Shown: positions 17,825 to 26,012 of the stretch, piece after piece
How the letters are laid out: every line of letters begins with the position of its first letter
Numbering within the stretch: the first letter of the stretch is position 1
Assembly (NCBI RefSeq): GCF_900113695.1
Contig: NZ_FOQH01000001.1
Coordinates: forward strand, 186,001-250,000
DNA from: Albimonas pacifica
Lineage (GTDB): Bacteria > Pseudomonadota > Alphaproteobacteria > Rhodobacterales > Rhodobacteraceae
Reading direction: 5' to 3'
Length of the DNA stretch: 64,000 nucleotides
Translations under genes and position numbers: made by a program
The notes under the pieces: generated by a model
Told to the model about the DNA's origin: nothing
The model's input: only the letters and a program-made list of their open reading frames with translations
The model's database searches: none

Positions 17825-18190
17825 GACCTTTCCCGACCGCTCCCCGCGCCCGGCCGCGACCCTATTCGGTTCTTGCGGGAGATGCACTAATATATTAGTG
17901 CATCGGAAAGGGCCGACAGCGCCCGGTTCCAGGGAGGTTCCCCATGCCGCTCGACCGCACCGCCGGTCCGCCGGGGCCGAGCGCCCCTTCGTCGCCGGGC
18001 GTCGCCGCGGCGCGCCTCCCGCGGCGCCGCGCGTGAGCGGAAGCGGCCGGCAGGCCCCGCGCCGCCCGCCCCCGAGCGCGCACCCGAACGCGCCCCCGAG
18101 CCCGCGCGCGCCCGCGCCCGCCTGCCGTCCGTCGCGGACCGGCGGCGGACGCGCCCCCCTCCCGTCCTTCGCGTCCCGAGGCCGACCTGC
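17825..18190. promoter_or_regulatory. Divergent regulatory spacer of GntR and dehydratase genes
   Basis: This 366-base gap separates the divergent GntR and dehydratase genes. It holds the 24-bp palindrome near the GntR end. The stretch from about 17910 to 18180 is very GC-rich with no supported gene or clear ribosome site until just before 18191. The dehydratase message may therefore have a long leader. Confidence 0.5.
17881..17904. promoter_or_regulatory. Perfect 24-bp palindromic operator candidate
   Basis: The sequence is a perfect inverted repeat, left half GATGCACTAATA and right half TATTAGTGCATC, with an AT-rich centre in otherwise 70%-plus GC DNA. Size and symmetry suit a dimeric GntR/FCD repressor. 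The adjacent divergent GntR gene at 17824 is the obvious binder. Confidence 0.75.
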
Positions 18191-19924
18191 ATGACCCGCA
18201 AGACCTACGAGGAGCTCCGCTCCGCCCGCTGGATGGCCACGGACGACTTCCGCGGCTTCGGCCACCGCTCCCGCACGCTCCAGATGGGCTATGGCGAGGA
18301 GGATTGGGTGGGCAAGCCGGTGGTGGCGATCCTCAACACCTGGTCCGACATCAACCCCTGCCACCAGCACTTCAAGAGCCGGGTCGAGGACGTCAAGCGC
18401 GGCGTCTTCCAGGCCGGCGGCTGGCCGATCGAGCTGCCCGCGCTTTCGGTCTCCGAGAACTACGTGAAGCCGACCACCATGCTCTACCGCAACATGCTGG
18501 CGATGGAGGCGGAGGAGCTGATCCGCTCCCACCCCGTCGACGGCGCGGTGCTGATGGGGGGCTGCGACAAGTCCACGCCGGGGCTGGTGATGGGGGCGGT
18601 CTCGGCGGGGCTGCCCTTCATCTACCTGCCTGCGGGACCGATGCTGCGGGGGAACTGGCAGGGGAAGACCCTGGGCTCGGGCTCGGACGCCTTCAAGTAC
18701 TGGGACGAGCGGCGGGCGGGCACGATCTCGGAGGAGGACTGGAAGGGCATGGAGCGGGGGATCGCCCGCTCCTACGGCCACTGCATGACCATGGGCACCG
18801 CCTCGACCATGACCGCCATCGCCGAGGCGCTGGGCCTGTGCCTGCCGGGCGCCTCCTCGATCCCCGCGGCGGACGCGAACCACATCCGGATGTCGGCCGA
18901 GTGCGGGCGGCGGATCGTGGAGATGATCTGGGAGGACCTGACGCCGGACCGGATCCTGACGGCCGAGGCCTTCGACAATGCGGTCGCCGTCGCCATGGCC
19001 ACCGGCTGCTCGACCAACGCGGTGGTGCACATCGTGGCCATGGCCCGGCGCGCGGGCGTGGGCCTGAGCCTCGACGACCTCGACGCCAAGAGCCGCACGA
19101 CCCCCGTCATCGCCAACGTCCGCCCGGCGGGGAAGGACTACCTGATGGAGGACTTCTTCTACGCCGGCGGCCTGCCGGCGCTGATGGAGCGGATGCGCGG
19201 CGCGCTGCACACCGACTGTCTGACCGTGACGGGCCGCACCCTGGGCGAGACCATCGCCGGGGCGCGGGTGTGGAACGACGACGTGATCCGCCCGCTGGAG
19301 AACCCGATCTACCCCGAGGGCTCGCTGGCGGTGCTGAAGGGCAACCTCGCCCCCTCGGGCGCGGTGATCAAGCCGGTGGCCTGCGACCCGAAGTTCCTGG
19401 TGCACGAGGGGCCGGCCTTCGTCTTCGACAGCTATCCCGCGCTGAAGGCGAAGCTCGACGACGAGAGCTGGGAGATCACGCCCGACGCCGTGCTGGTGCT
19501 GCGCAACGCGGGCCCCAAGGGCGGGCCGGGGATGCCCGAGTGGGGGATGATCCCGATGCCCAAGGCGCTGCTCAAGCAGGGGCATCGCGACATGGTGCGC
19601 CTGTCGGACGCGCGCATGTCGGGGACCAGCTTCGGCGCCTGCGTGCTGCACGTGGCGCCCGAAAGCTACGTCGGCGGGCCGCTGGCGCTGCTGCGCGACG
19701 GGGACGTCGTGCGCCTCGACGTGCCGGGGCGGCGGCTGGACATGCTGGTGAGCGAGGAGGAGATCGCCGCCCGCCGCGCCGCCTGGACCCCGCCTGCGCC
19801 GCGCTACGGGCGCGGCTGGGGCTGGATGTTCTCCGAACACATCCTGCAGGCCGACCAGGGCTGCGATTTCGACTACCTGCTGACCGACTTCGGCCCCCCC
19901 GTGCCCGAGCCGGACATCCACTGA
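18191..19924 (+). CDS. IlvD/Edd-family dehydratase (sugar-acid dehydratase type)
   Basis: A 577-residue dehydratase that probably converts an aldonate to its 2-keto-3-deoxy form using an iron-sulfur cluster and Mg2+. Candidate cluster cysteines are C57 (SDINPCH), C125 (MGGCDKSTPG) and C198 (YGHCMTMGTAST), and the C-terminal pocket contains SDARMSGTSFGACVLH. The N-terminal YEELRSARW and overall form resemble L-arabinonate and related pentonate or hexonate dehydratases more than the isoleucine-valine enzyme IlvD. It is followed after 11 bases by an RraA-family aldolase and is divergent from a GntR regulator, as in sugar-acid catabolic clusters. The exact sugar is not determined. Confidence 0.92.
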   Translation: MTRKTYEELRSARWMATDDFRGFGHRSRTLQMGYGEEDWVGKPVVAILNTWSDINPCHQHFKSRVEDVKRGVFQAGGWPIELPALSVSENYVKPTTMLYRNMLAMEAEELIRSHPVDGAVLMGGCDKSTPGLVMGAVSAGLPFIYLPAGPMLRGNWQGKTLGSGSDAFKYWDERRAGTISEEDWKGMERGIARSYGHCMTMGTASTMTAIAEALGLCLPGASSIPAADANHIRMSAECGRRIVEMIWEDLTPDRILTAEAFDNAVAVAMATGCSTNAVVHIVAMARRAGVGLSLDDLDAKSRTTPVIANVRPAGKDYLMEDFFYAGGLPALMERMRGALHTDCLTVTGRTLGETIAGARVWNDDVIRPLENPIYPEGSLAVLKGNLAPSGAVIKPVACDPKFLVHEGPAFVFDSYPALKAKLDDESWEITPDAVLVLRNAGPKGGPGMPEWGMIPMPKALLKQGHRDMVRLSDARMSGTSFGACVLHVAPESYVGGPLALLRDGDVVRLDVPGRRLDMLVSEEEIAARRAAWTPPAPRYGRGWGWMFSEHILQADQGCDFDYLLTDFGPPVPEPDIH

Positions 19925-19935
19925 GGGACGCCCCG

Positions 19936-20661
19936 ATGACCGACTACGTGCTCTCCGAGGAGACCCGCGCCAAGTTCAAGCGCGTCTCCACCGCCTCGCT
20001 CGCCACCGCGCTGTTCAAGCGCGGGCTGCGGGGGCAGTTCGTGCAGGGGGTCCTGCCGGTGGCCCCGAAGGAGGAGGTGATGGTCGGCCAGGCCTTCACC
20101 CTGCGCTACATCCCCGCGCGCGAGGACCGCAACGACATCTCGGTGTTCAGGAACCCCGACCACCCCCAGCGCGTGGCGATGGAGACCTGCCCCCCCGGCC
20201 ACGTGCTGGTGATGGACAGCCGCAAGGACGCGCGCGCGGCCTCGGGCGGCTCGATCCTGATCACGCGGCTGGCGATCCGGGGGGCGGCGGGGGTGGTCAC
20301 CGACGGCGGCTTCCGGGACGCGGAGGGGATCGGCCGGCTGGAGATGCCCGCCTACCACGCCCGGCCCTCGGCCCCGACCAACCTGACCCTGCACGAGGCG
20401 ATGGACCTCAACGTCCCGATCTCCTGCGGGGATGCGCCGGTGTTTCCGGGCGACGTGATCGTGGGGGACAAGGACGGGGTGATCGTGGTCCCCGCCCATC
20501 TCGCCGAGGAGCTGGCCGACGAGTGCCTGGGGATGGAGAGCTACGAGGACTTCGTTCTCGAGCAGGTGCTGGGCGGGGCGAAGATCATCGGCCTCTACCC
20601 GCCCACCTCCGACGCGCCGCTCGAGGCCTACGCCGCCTGGCGCGAGCGCACGGGACGCTGA
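19936..20661 (+). CDS. RraA / HMG-aldolase family protein
   Basis: A 241-residue protein of the family that includes 4-hydroxy-4-methyl-2-oxoglutarate aldolase, oxaloacetate decarboxylases and the RNase E inhibitor RraA. The metal and substrate motif is seen as GAAGVVTDGGFRDAEGI, with the Arg-Asp pair, and the early VGQAFTLRY is typical. The start at 19936 is 11 bases after the dehydratase stop; the frame is open upstream only as a shadow. Next to a sugar-acid dehydratase it is more likely a class II pyruvate aldolase or decarboxylase acting on the 2-keto acid product than an RNase regulator. Confidence 0.9.
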   Translation: MTDYVLSEETRAKFKRVSTASLATALFKRGLRGQFVQGVLPVAPKEEVMVGQAFTLRYIPAREDRNDISVFRNPDHPQRVAMETCPPGHVLVMDSRKDARAASGGSILITRLAIRGAAGVVTDGGFRDAEGIGRLEMPAYHARPSAPTNLTLHEAMDLNVPISCGDAPVFPGDVIVGDKDGVIVVPAHLAEELADECLGMESYEDFVLEQVLGGAKIIGLYPPTSDAPLEAYAAWRERTGR

Positions 20662-20668
20662 ACGCGGA

Positions 20669-20698
20669 GCGGCCCCGCCCGGGAGGGGGCGGGGCCGC
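20669..20698. terminator. Strong hairpin 1 between convergent genes
   Basis: A perfect 12-bp stem (20669-20680 with 20687-20698) and six-base loop starts 8 bases after the RraA stop. It would fold on either transcript. Confidence 0.65.
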
Positions 20699-20702
20699 GA
20701 AG

Positions 20703-20732
20703 GGCGGGGGGCGCGGAAAGGCGCCCCCCGCC
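20703..20732. terminator. Strong hairpin 2 between convergent genes
   Basis: A second perfect 12-bp stem (20703-20714 with 20721-20732, loop GGAAAG) follows hairpin 1 directly and lies 21 bases beyond the stop of the convergent RTX gene. The pair look like back-to-back terminators, one for each direction. Confidence 0.65.
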
Positions 20733-20752
20733 GGGCCGGTCTCCCGGCGCGA

Positions 20753-23584
20753 TCAGAACAGGAAGTCCTCGAAGCCGATGTCGCCCGCGTAGACGTTCTG
20801 AAGGGTCAGCGTCTCGCCGCCTCCGAAGTCGAGCACCGTGTCGGCCCCCTGCTGGACGATCGAGAGGCCCGCGTCGTCCGCGATCTCGATCTTGAGCCGG
20901 TCGTAGCCGTCCTGGAAGTCGGTCACGACGTCGGCCCCGCCCTGGTAGACGAAGACGTCCGCGCCGTAGCCGCCGGTCATCGCGTCGTCGCCCGCGCCGC
21001 CGATCAGCCGGTCGTCGCCGGCGCCGCCGACCAGCGCGTCGTCGCCCGCGCCGCCGTCGATCTGCAGCCGGACGCCTGGGTCGGTCACGCCCGAGGCGTC
21101 GACCGAGTCGTCGCCGCCGCCGCCGTTGATCTCCATCCGCTCGGCGTCGGTGACGTCGAGCGTGAACGGCCCCAGGTTGACCCGCTGGAAGGTCAGCGCT
21201 TCCGCGTCGCCGGCCACGGTGAAGACGTCGCCCGCGCCGTCGGCGCCGTTGACCTCGACCGTGTCGAGCCCCGCGCCGCCGCGCATCTCGTCCGAGCCGT
21301 CGCCGTTGTTCCACACCATCCGGTCGTCGCCGTCGCCGCCGACCATCAGGTCGTCGCCGCGCCCGCCGACCAGCAGGTCGTCGCCCTCCCCGCCGTTGAG
21401 GATGTCGTCGCCCTGCGAACCGATGGCCGTGTCGTCGCCGGCGCCGGCCTGGATGTCGACGGCGATCCCCCCGGCCGCGAGCCCGCTGGCGTCGATGAGA
21501 TCGTCGCCGCCGTTGGTCTCGAGGTCGAGGGTCTCGGTCTCGGAGATGTCGACGGAGAACTGGCCGCGGTTGGTCCGCTCGACCCGCACGTCGTCGGGGC
21601 CGCCGGTGATCTCGAACACGTCGACGCCGTCGCCGGCCGCGAAGATCTCGGCCACGTCCTCGCCCGCGCCGCCGATCATCACGTCCGAGCCGTCGCCGTT
21701 GTTCCAGCGCATGGCGTCGTTTCCGTCGCCGCCGCGCATCAGGTCGGCGCCGCGGCCGCCCTGCAGGAAGTCGTCGCCCGCGTCGCCGTCGAGCACGTCG
21801 TCGCCCGCGCCGCCCAGCAGCTGGTCGTTCCCCTCGCCGCCCGAGGCCCGGACCGAGACGCCCGCGTCGGTCATCGCGGAGGCGTCGAAGACGTCGTTCC
21901 CGGCGCCGGCGTTCAGCTCCACGATCTCGGCGTTGCGGATGTCGAGCGCGAACGGCCCGATGTTGACCCGCTCGAAGCGCACGCCTTCGGCGGAGTCGAC
22001 CAGGGAGAACGCCTCGTCCGCGCCGCCGCCGTTGGCGACCGCCGTGTCGAGGCCCGCGCCGCCGTCCATCAGGTCGGAGCCGTCGCCGTTGTTCCACACC
22101 ATGCGGTCGTCGCCGTCGCCGCCGAACATGGCGTCGGCGCCGCGGAAGCCCACCAGCAGGTCGTCGCCGGCGCCGCCTTCGAGGAGGTCGTCGCCCTCGG
22201 AGCCGGTGATCCGGTCGTTCCCCTCGCCGCCGTCGATCTCGAGCGCGATGGCGCCGGCCGCGGTCAGGCCGCTCGCGTCCACCACGTCGTCGCCGCCGCC
22301 GCCGTTCACCTCCAGCGTCTCGGTGGCGACGATGTCGAGGCTGAACGGGCCGAAGTTGGTGCGCTCGAAGAACACGCCGCCGCCCTCGCGGTCGCGGATC
22401 GCGAAGACGTCGCCGGCGGCGTCGGAGCCGTTGGCGACCGCCGTGTCCGCGCCCGCGCCGCCGTCCATCAGGTCGGAGCCGTCGCCGTTGTTCCACACCA
22501 TCCGGTCGTCGCCGTCGCCGCCGAACATGGCGTCGTTCCCGCGGAAGCCGACCAGCAGGTCGTCGCCGGCGCCGCCCTCGATCAGGTCGTCGCCCTGGCC
22601 GCCGGTGAGCTGGTCGTTCCCCTCGCCGCCGTCGATCTCGAGCGCGAGGGCCTCGGCGAGCAGGCCGCTCGCGTCCACCACGTCGTCGCCGCCGCCGCCG
22701 TTGACCTCCAGCGTCTCGGTGTTGCGGATGTCGAGGGCGAAGGGACCGAAGTTGGTGCGCTCGAACAGCACGCCGGTCTCGGAGGAGGCGATCGCGAAGA
22801 CGTCGCCGGCCGTGTCGGAGCCGTTGGCGACCGCGCGGTCGCGGCCGCCGGCGCCGCCGTCCATCAGGTCCGAGCCGTCGCCGTTGTTCCACACCATCAC
22901 GTCGGCGCCCCGGCCGCCCCGCATGGCGTCGTCGCCCTGGCCGCCGATCAGCAGGTCCGCCCCGGCGCCGCCGCGCAGCACATCCGCGCCGCCCTCGCCC
23001 TCGATGCGGTCGTCGCCCGAGCCGCCCGAGAGCCGGTCGCGCCCCTGCGAGCCGCGGATCGCGTCGTTCCCCGCGCCGCCGTCGACGCGCAGCCCGATCA
23101 GGCCGGCCTCGAGCGCGGAGGCGTCCACCACGTCGTCGCCGCCGCCGCCGTTCACCTGCAGGATCTCGGTGTTGCGGATGTCGAGCGTGAAGGGCCCGAA
23201 GTCGGTGCGCTCGAACAGCACGCCGCCGGGGACCTCGGGGTTCCCGGCGATCGCGAAGACGTCGCCCAGCTCGTCCGAGCCGCCGACGACCGCCATGTCG
23301 CGCCCGCGGCCGCCGTCCATCAGGTCGGAGCCGTCGCCGTTGTTCCACACCATCGCGTCGCGCCCGGCGCCGCCGAACATCGCGTCGTCGCCCGCGTCGC
23401 CCACGAGGATGTCGTCGCCCTTCTGGCCCTCGAGGACGTCGTCGCCCTCGCCGCCCTCGAGGCGGTCGTCTCCCTTGCCGCCGCGGATCTCGTCGACGCC
23501 GCCGAGGCCGAGGATGCGCTCGTCGCCCTCGCCGCCGTCGAGGATGTCGTCGGCGTCCGTGCCGGTGATCTTGTTCCTGGGCAT
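20753..23584 (-). CDS. RTX-like calcium-binding secreted protein with six repeated modules
   Basis: A 943-residue acidic, glycine/aspartate-rich protein with many RTX nonapeptides (GGxGxDxxx) that bind Ca2+ outside the cell. The body is built from six modules of about 131 residues. Each begins (M/R)xWNNGDGSDxM, continues through GVxFERTNFGPFxLDIRNTE, and ends in GGGGDDxxDASGL plus RTX runs. The C-terminus has the ADVFVYQGGADVVTDFQDGYDRLKI type followed by a final FEDFLF, typical of type I secretion signals. No N-terminal signal peptide is present. No ABC/MFP exporter lies nearby. GGGAGA ahead of 23584 supports the start. An ECF-type promoter motif lies about 58 bases upstream. The function may be a surface or matrix protein; no enzymatic domain is seen. 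Confidence 0.9.
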   Translation of the reverse strand: MPRNKITGTDADDILDGGEGDERILGLGGVDEIRGGKGDDRLEGGEGDDVLEGQKGDDILVGDAGDDAMFGGAGRDAMVWNNGDGSDLMDGGRGRDMAVVGGSDELGDVFAIAGNPEVPGGVLFERTDFGPFTLDIRNTEILQVNGGGGDDVVDASALEAGLIGLRVDGGAGNDAIRGSQGRDRLSGGSGDDRIEGEGGADVLRGGAGADLLIGGQGDDAMRGGRGADVMVWNNGDGSDLMDGGAGGRDRAVANGSDTAGDVFAIASSETGVLFERTNFGPFALDIRNTETLEVNGGGGDDVVDASGLLAEALALEIDGGEGNDQLTGGQGDDLIEGGAGDDLLVGFRGNDAMFGGDGDDRMVWNNGDGSDLMDGGAGADTAVANGSDAAGDVFAIRDREGGGVFFERTNFGPFSLDIVATETLEVNGGGGDDVVDASGLTAAGAIALEIDGGEGNDRITGSEGDDLLEGGAGDDLLVGFRGADAMFGGDGDDRMVWNNGDGSDLMDGGAGLDTAVANGGGADEAFSLVDSAEGVRFERVNIGPFALDIRNAEIVELNAGAGNDVFDASAMTDAGVSVRASGGEGNDQLLGGAGDDVLDGDAGDDFLQGGRGADLMRGGDGNDAMRWNNGDGSDVMIGGAGEDVAEIFAAGDGVDVFEITGGPDDVRVERTNRGQFSVDISETETLDLETNGGDDLIDASGLAAGGIAVDIQAGAGDDTAIGSQGDDILNGGEGDDLLVGGRGDDLMVGGDGDDRMVWNNGDGSDEMRGGAGLDTVEVNGADGAGDVFTVAGDAEALTFQRVNLGPFTLDVTDAERMEINGGGGDDSVDASGVTDPGVRLQIDGGAGDDALVGGAGDDRLIGGAGDDAMTGGYGADVFVYQGGADVVTDFQDGYDRLKIEIADDAGLSIVQQGADTVLDFGGGETLTLQNVYAGDIGFEDFLF
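20940..23560 (-). repeat. Six tandem ~390-bp coding modules of the RTX protein
   Basis: The block that encodes WNNGDGSD recurs with its marker at 21301, 21694, 22084, 22483, 22879 and 23335, giving spacings of 393, 390, 399, 396 and 456 bases. Modules 2 to 4 are the most alike, which fits recent duplication or gene conversion. Between markers lie variable RTX runs. Confidence 0.85.
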
Positions 23585-23641
23585 GTGCTGTCTCCCGTCA
23601 GGGTTGCTTTAAGGACGCCGCGGCGGCGCCGTCCTGCATGG

Positions 23642-23666
23642 GTGCGGGGACCGGCGGGGAAGGTTC
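23642..23666 (-). promoter_or_regulatory. ECF-type promoter candidate for the RTX gene (site C)
   Basis: On the minus strand GAACCTT is followed after exactly 14 bases by GCAC, the same pattern as sites at 24865-24889 and 25356-25380. It ends 58 bases before the RTX start codon. Recognition by the ECF sigma factor at 25455 is inferred. Confidence 0.6.
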
Positions 23667-23725
23667 AGGCGTCTGGAAAAGAAAGCGTTTCCGCAAGCGC
23701 GGCGCGCCGCTTCCGGCCACGCGCA

Positions 23726-23758
23726 AGCCCCCCGGCGCGGGCGTCGCGCCGGGGGGCT
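23726..23758 (-). terminator. Terminator-like hairpin after the M15 peptidase gene
   Basis: A perfect 14-bp stem (23726-23739 with 23745-23758) and five-base loop lies 18 bases beyond the M15 stop codon, upstream of the RTX promoter region. It should insulate the two minus-strand genes. Confidence 0.6.
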
Positions 23759-23776
23759 GGGGCCGTGCCGGGGGGG

Positions 23777-24598
23777 TCAGATCAGGCCGAGCCGCCTCCA
23801 CTGCTCGAGCTTCTCGCGGCTGACCTCGAAGTGCATCGAGTCCTCCCGCCCGAAGCCCGCGCCCCAGATCCAGCCTTCCTTGCGGAAGAAGTCCGCCAGC
23901 AGGATCAGGCCGAGCTGGGTGCGCCCGTCGGCGAGCTCGTCGAGCACGCCGTCGATGTTGAGGTCCACCGCCAGCCCGTAGGCATGGGCCGAGGCGCTGT
24001 CGTCCGAGCCCCGGATCCGTCGCACGCAGAGCGAGCCGGCGGAGGTGATGCGCCGGTAGAGCTCCGGCTCGAACACCTGCACGTTGGCGAAGACCTGGCG
24101 CAGCGAGACCAGCGCCGGGCGCAGCAGGCGGGCCCGGATCGGGCCCACGTCCGCCGTCTCCAGCAGGTCGGTCAGGCGCGGGTTGGTGGCGGCCTGGCAG
24201 TCGTCGTTCAGGTCCGGGCGGGGCAGGCCCGCGATCTCCTCGAGGAACGCCGGCGTCGCCGCCGTCAGCCCGGCGTTGGCCGAGCGGCGGTCGGCGATCA
24301 GCACCACCTGGGCGAAGGCGTCGATCAGCGCGTCCGAGGCGGGCGCGTCGCCCTCCGACAGCTCCCGCCGGGGCGGGAGCGCCGCGGACCGTCCGGCGTC
24401 GAGCCCGTCGACCCGCCCGCGCAGGTCCTCCAGCGCCCGGCGCAGCCCGGCGGCCTCGGTCTCCAGCGCCGCGAGCCGGCTCTCGGCCCCCGCCGGCAGG
24501 CCGGGCGCGGGGGCGGGCCAGCGGACCTGCGACAGGCTCCAGATCACCGGGGTCGAGGCGATGGAGAGCGCGATCAGCGCGCTGGGCAGCAGCCTCAT
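23777..24598 (-). CDS. M15-family peptidase (D-Ala-D-Ala carboxypeptidase / extensin-like)
   Basis: A 273-residue probable envelope peptidase. An N-terminal hydrophobic segment (LLPSALIALSIASTPVIWSL) acts as signal or anchor, then a short coiled-coil-like stretch (RLAALETEAAGLRRALEDLRGRV). The catalytic domain carries the M15 zinc motif SAHAYGLAVDLN and the later HFEVS near the C-terminus. Such enzymes trim peptidoglycan peptides. The start at 24598 is fixed by an ATGA overlap with a 46-codon ORF upstream; the frame is open far upstream as a shadow. A shared ECF-type motif upstream suggests co-regulation with the sigma operon and the RTX gene. Confidence 0.85.
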   Translation of the reverse strand: MRLLPSALIALSIASTPVIWSLSQVRWPAPAPGLPAGAESRLAALETEAAGLRRALEDLRGRVDGLDAGRSAALPPRRELSEGDAPASDALIDAFAQVVLIADRRSANAGLTAATPAFLEEIAGLPRPDLNDDCQAATNPRLTDLLETADVGPIRARLLRPALVSLRQVFANVQVFEPELYRRITSAGSLCVRRIRGSDDSASAHAYGLAVDLNIDGVLDELADGRTQLGLILLADFFRKEGWIWGAGFGREDSMHFEVSREKLEQWRRLGLI

Positions 24599-24735
24599 CG
24601 CCGCTCTCCCGCGGGGCGGGCGCCGGCGGGCCGGGGCAGGAGCGTCGCCGCCAGCACCCGCGCCAGCGTCGCCGCCCCGCCGCAGCGCCACAGCGCGAAC
24701 GTGGCGTCGATCATCGCGAAAGCCTGGTGGAACAT
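24595..24735 (-). CDS. Small hypothetical protein (46 aa), coupled to M15 peptidase
   Basis: A 46-residue ORF, beginning MFHQAFAMIDATFALWRCGG and ending with an arginine/proline-rich tail. It has GGGAGA about 5 bases before the ATG and its stop overlaps the M15 start (ATGA). The central part is moderately hydrophobic, perhaps one weak membrane helix. I do not recognise a family. It may be a real small membrane protein or a leader ORF that couples translation of the peptidase. Confidence 0.4.
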   Translation of the reverse strand: MFHQAFAMIDATFALWRCGGAATLARVLAATLLPRPAGARPAGERR

Positions 24736-24864
24736 GGCGGTCTCCCGTCGCTGAAAGGGGCGCCGGCGGCCGGCGCTGGTGGGGGGCGTCGCGGTCGCCC
24801 GGGTCGCCGGCTGGGCTTCTTCCGCCCGCGGCGCGCCGGGGACGCGTTGCATCGTCGGCCTTGT

Positions 24865-24889
24865 GTGCCGCCCGCCTCGGGGAAGGTTC
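24865..24889 (-). promoter_or_regulatory. ECF-type promoter candidate for the small ORF/M15 unit (site B)
   Basis: GAACCTT, then 14 bases, then GCAC on the minus strand. Its last seven bases before the end, GCGGCAC, are identical in sequence and spacing to site A before the sigma gene. It ends 130 bases before the small ORF. Confidence 0.6.
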
Positions 24890-25355
24890 GCCCCGGGCCG
24901 ACGATTCCCCCCCCTCTCGGGCCTCCGGCCGGCGGCGCGGCGTCCTGTGGAGCTGCGCGCGCGCGTGAGGCGCGGGCGTCCCGGTGCGGTGCGAAAATCG
25001 TTCGTACGCATTGAAACCACCCTGCGCACAACGCTGGCGACAACGCTCGGCGCCACGGTGGGGGCGTAGCTCTGGCGTCGGGCCGGAGGTCGCCTCCGGC
25101 GCGGATGCGAGAGCGCCCGGCGGCCTGGCCGCGCAGGGACGACCCGGACGGCCAGGCGCCGCGCGACCCCCTCCCCAGGGGTGCGGCAGCCCAGCGTCCC
25201 CCCCGCGTCGCCTGCGCGCAGCCCGCCGCCGCGCGGCCGCACGACCGGCCCGCATCCGCCTCCGCCGACGCCGCTCCGCGCGCCGTCGCCGCCGCCCCGA
25301 CAGCGAGGACCGACCCGTGACCCGATCGACCGAAGATTTTTCGCCCCCCCGCCGC

Positions 25356-25380
25356 GAACCTTTCGCCGCGCCCGCGGCAC
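25356..25380 (+). promoter_or_regulatory. ECF-type promoter candidate for the sigma operon (site A)
   Basis: GAACCTT, then 14 bases, then GCAC on the plus strand, 75 bases before the sigma start codon. The shared pattern with sites B and C suggests autoregulation by the ECF sigma factor. Confidence 0.6.
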
Positions 25381-25454
25381 CTATCCCTGCACGAGACGGA
25401 GCGAGCGGTGGTATGCGTGGGTCGAGACCGAACCGGAACACACCTGGCGGCGGC

Positions 25455-26012
25455 ATGCAGCAGACGGACGAGGCGTTGCTCGCCGCCATCGCCCAGGGCG
25501 ACATGGGGGCTTTCGAGATCTTCCACCGGCGCTATTTCCCGCGGGTGATGCGCTTCGCCGCCCGGGTGGCCGAAAGCCAGGACGCGGCGGAGGAGATCGC
25601 CAACGACGCGCTGATGACCGTGTGGCGCACCGCCGACCGGTTCGAGGGCCGCTCCAAGGTCTCGACCTGGATCTTCGGCATCGCCTACCGGATGTCGCTG
25701 AAGGCCCGCCAGAAGGCGGGGCGGCGGCGCAACGACGTGGAGCTCGACGAGGAGCTGATCGGCGGCGGCGTCGACGAGGCCGAGGCGGTGATCCTGAAGA
25801 CCGACCTCGCCGGCGCGATGGAGCAGCTCAGGCCCGAGCTTCGCGCCGTGGTGGAGCTGACCTATTTCAACGGCTGCCTCTACACCGAGATCGCGGAGAT
25901 CCTCGAGTGTCCGGTCGGCACCGTGAAGACGCGGATGATGACGGCCCGGCGACGGCTGCGGGCGATGCTCGCGGACGACGACGGCGATGCGATGGAGATG
26001 GCCCTTGGCTGA
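25455..26012 (+). CDS. ECF-subfamily RNA polymerase sigma factor
   Basis: A 185-residue sigma factor with only regions 2 and 4. Region 2 spans about residues 15-80 (FHRRYFPRVMRFAARV, then DAAEEIANDALMTVWRTADRFEG). Region 4 is near the C-terminus (ELRAVVELTYFNGCLYTEIAEI, then VGTVKTRMMTARRRLRAML). The start at 25455 gives MQQTDEALLAAIAQGD, the usual N-terminus; an in-frame ATG at 25413 would add 14 residues. It overlaps the anti-sigma gene, which in turn overlaps the subtilase gene. Three upstream sites with a shared GAACCTT-N14-GCAC pattern are its likely targets. Confidence 0.93.
   Translation: MQQTDEALLAAIAQGDMGAFEIFHRRYFPRVMRFAARVAESQDAAEEIANDALMTVWRTADRFEGRSKVSTWIFGIAYRMSLKARQKAGRRRNDVELDEELIGGGVDEAEAVILKTDLAGAMEQLRPELRAVVELTYFNGCLYTEIAEILECPVGTVKTRMMTARRRLRAMLADDDGDAMEMALG

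Larger units (their letters stand above)
24736..25412. promoter_or_regulatory. Divergent spacer of M15 unit and ECF sigma operon
   Basis: This gene-free gap of roughly 0.7 kb holds two outward-facing copies of one promoter-like pattern (24865-24889 minus and 25356-25380 plus). A lower-GC patch lies near 24995-25025. Frames open here lack protein character. The long gap leaves room for a leader of about 130 bases before the small ORF. Confidence 0.55.

Noticed and set aside
20628-23612. Long alternative frames (about 830-906 codons) on both strands across the RTX gene
   Set aside because: They come from the periodic RTX repeats; their products are Arg/Gly or Ser/Pro low-complexity text. Only the 943-residue frame gives RTX nonapeptides and a secretion tail.
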